Origin: Vespula vulgaris
Lineage: Eukaryota > Arthropoda > Insecta > Hymenoptera > Vespidae
Direction of reading: 5' to 3'
Length of the DNA: 64,000 nt
NCBI RefSeq assembly: GCF_905475345.1
Contig: NC_066593.1
Coordinates: 5,474,274 to 5,538,273, forward strand
Shown: positions 62,695-64,000 of the stretch, piece by piece
Numbering within the stretch: the stretch's first letter is position 1
How the letters are laid out: each line of letters begins with the position of its first letter
Translations under genes and position numbers: made by a program
Notes under the pieces: model-generated
Databases searched by the model: none
What the model was told of the DNA's origin: nothing
Seen by the model: only the letters and a program-made list of their open reading frames with translations

Positions 62695-63449
62695 ATGGCG
62701 GAAGTAAGTGTATTTGTATAAAAATCTATTAAAATCTATGCCATCGTTAATATAAAATCATGTTCATTAATATAAAATCATAGTTCTTTTTATAAATGCT
62801 TTTATCATTGTATATGTCGTAAAAAAATATTGAAGTATGATAACGTGGATAGATCGTACATAACCAATTGTAAATAAGTTTCTACATATTTTAGGCAGAT
62901 GAAACCCAGAAGAAAAAGAGGACCTTCAGGAAGTTTACCTTCCGAGGAGTTGATCTTGATCAACTCCTGGATATGCCAAAGTAAGTTTTCATTATTTTAT
63001 AACCTATTTATGTATGACTGAATGTTGTTTTCTCCCATATTTATCATAACATTGCTCACCATAAAATTATAGATATTTAAATATTGTATTATTATTTTAG
63101 TGAACAACTTATGGATTTGATGCATGCACGTGCTCGTAGACGTTTTTCTCATGGTTTGAAACGTAAATCTATGGCACTTGTCAAGAAATTGCGCAAAGCA
63201 AAGAAAGAGACGCCTCCTAATGAAAAACCTGAAATTGTAAAAACACACTTGCGTAACATGATTATTGTTCCAGAAATGGTAGGTTCCATTGTAGGTGTTT
63301 ATAATGGAAAAACTTTCAATCAAGTAGAAATCAAACCAGAAATGATTGGTCATTATCTTGGAGAATTTTCGGTTACTTATAAACCTGTAAAACATGGAAG
63401 GCCTGGTATCGGTGCCACTCATTCTTCAAGATTTATTCCATTAAAATAA
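62695..63449 (+). CDS. RpS15: 40S ribosomal protein S15 (uS19)
   Basis: Small-subunit ribosomal protein of the head/decoding side (uS19). Three exons: 62695-62703, 62895-62980, 63101-63449, giving 147 aa; human RPS15 is 145 aa. Exon 1 encodes only MAE, a common layout for ribosomal protein genes, where the first intron follows the start codon closely. Conserved segments are RTFRKFTFRGVDLDQLLDM, then MHARARRRFSHGL, then GSIVGVYNGKTFNQVEIKPEM, and the C-terminal ATHSSRFIPLK, all matching the family almost residue for residue. The leader contains a pyrimidine-rich tract before the ATG, expected of a TOP mRNA. AATAAA signals occur at 63466-63471 just after the stop. Confidence 0.97.
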
Positions 63450-63766
63450 AATGCATTTTTAAGATAATAAAATATTAAAATATTTACTTAATGACTTATT
63501 TTATGGAATAGACGCTTGAATTTTTTCAATATTTCCAGTTCTTTATTTTTAATACTATCATAAATAAAGTAAAAAAATATTCATTAGAAAAAAGTTAATG
63601 ACAGATAGTGGGTTGACATTGGAGTGTAATTAGGTAAATCTAAGACTTCGTAAAATATTTATATATATGTAAGTGTGAATGTATTGCAACGAATTGCAAT
63701 GAACAATATCGACAGCAGTATTTTTAAGAGCCGTAACTGAGATATTTGCGTTATTTTTCGTGTACG
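63450..63766. other. Intergenic after RpS15
   Basis: 317 bp of RpS15 3' flank and upstream sequence of the possible ORF at 63767. The AATAAA at 63466-63471 is the likely RpS15 polyadenylation signal. Nothing else seen. Confidence 0.5.
63466..63471 (+). terminator. Candidate poly(A) signal of RpS15
   Basis: AATAAA 17 nt past the RpS15 stop codon on the coding strand. Confidence 0.6.
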
Positions 63767-63925
63767 ATGCAACGAGTTATTGAGAAGTGGGAAAGTGACA
63801 TCATCTCTAATTACATCGATAATTATTTCAACAGTGTAGAAATCTCAACGAATTTCAAAGAAAATTCGGATCCATGGAAAAGTGCAACAAAATCGCGAAT
63901 TTTCGCCTTTGAAAATTCCAAGTAA
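63767..63925 (+). CDS. Possible short ORF or first exon of a gene running past the window
   Basis: An ATG at 63767 opens a 52-codon frame (MQRVIEKWESDIISNYIDNYF...) ending in TAA at 63925. Its base composition is less AT-biased than the flanks and it reads like globular protein rather than low-complexity noise. A GT donor (gtaatc) occurs at 63922 just before the stop, so this may instead be the first coding exon of a gene continuing beyond 64000. No family is recognised. Confidence 0.3.
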   Translation: MQRVIEKWESDIISNYIDNYFNSVEISTNFKENSDPWKSATKSRIFAFENSK

Positions 63926-64000
63926 TCGGTATGTGAGCTATTATTTTATATATAGAAAAACTATAAAATGATCAAAGAAAGTAACACTTCTTCTTAATTG

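Noticed and set aside
62997..63422. 141-codon minus-strand frame opposite RpS15
   Set aside because: It is the antisense shadow of the highly conserved RpS15 exon 3.
1..64000. tRNA, rRNA and known microRNA genes
   Set aside because: No B-box/A-box cloverleaf pattern or familiar microRNA seed hairpin was recognised by eye. A tRNAscan-SE and Infernal run would settle this.

Overview
The window is an AT-rich animal nuclear sequence. Genes are split by short introns with GT-AG borders, separated by long AT-rich spacers with many simple repeats. Every recognisable protein is a conserved animal gene in an insect-like form: a bunched-type long TSC22, an RPAP3 with one TPR block, an insect-style bestrophin. 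CpG-rich patches inside strongly AT-rich DNA would suit a hymenopteran (bee, wasp or ant), but that is inference; no species is claimed. No virus, prophage or CRISPR array was seen.

I rebuilt thirteen multi-exon genes by hand from splice signals, reading-frame continuity and family similarity. In each the exon lengths sum to a whole number of codons. From left to right: Gnmt (-), ZNF706-like (-), UBR5/hyd (+, 26 exons, 2833 aa), bunched/TSC22 long form (-), RCC1L (+), a head-to-head pair of related secreted or anchored proteins of unknown function with a degenerate VWA-like region (A on -, B on +), a CIB-family EF-hand protein (+), an unrecognised 190-aa protein (-), TRAIP/nopo (-), bestrophin (-), RPAP3/spag (+), IFT54/TRAF3IP1 (-), ATP23 (+) and RpS15 (+). 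That is fourteen gene models plus one doubtful short ORF at the right edge.

Most of these are unrelated housekeeping functions: methyl-group metabolism, ubiquitin ligation, mitochondrial assembly, chaperone assembly and translation. Two are linked to cilia or sensory function: IFT54 is an intraflagellar transport protein, and CIB-family proteins include the hearing-related CIB2. The IFT54 promoter carries a perfect palindromic RFX X-box about 90 bp upstream of its start codon. The divergent neighbour ATP23 has two DRE-type TATCGATA sites in the same spacer.

The least explained parts are: the paralogous A/B pair; a 3.2-kb non-coding region (35906-39134) with a four-copy 225-bp tandem array carrying a CRE octamer in each copy; a foldback MITE-like element at 45338-45535; an 18-bp CRE-type palindrome upstream of UBR5; and two overlapping upstream ORFs in the UBR5 leader.
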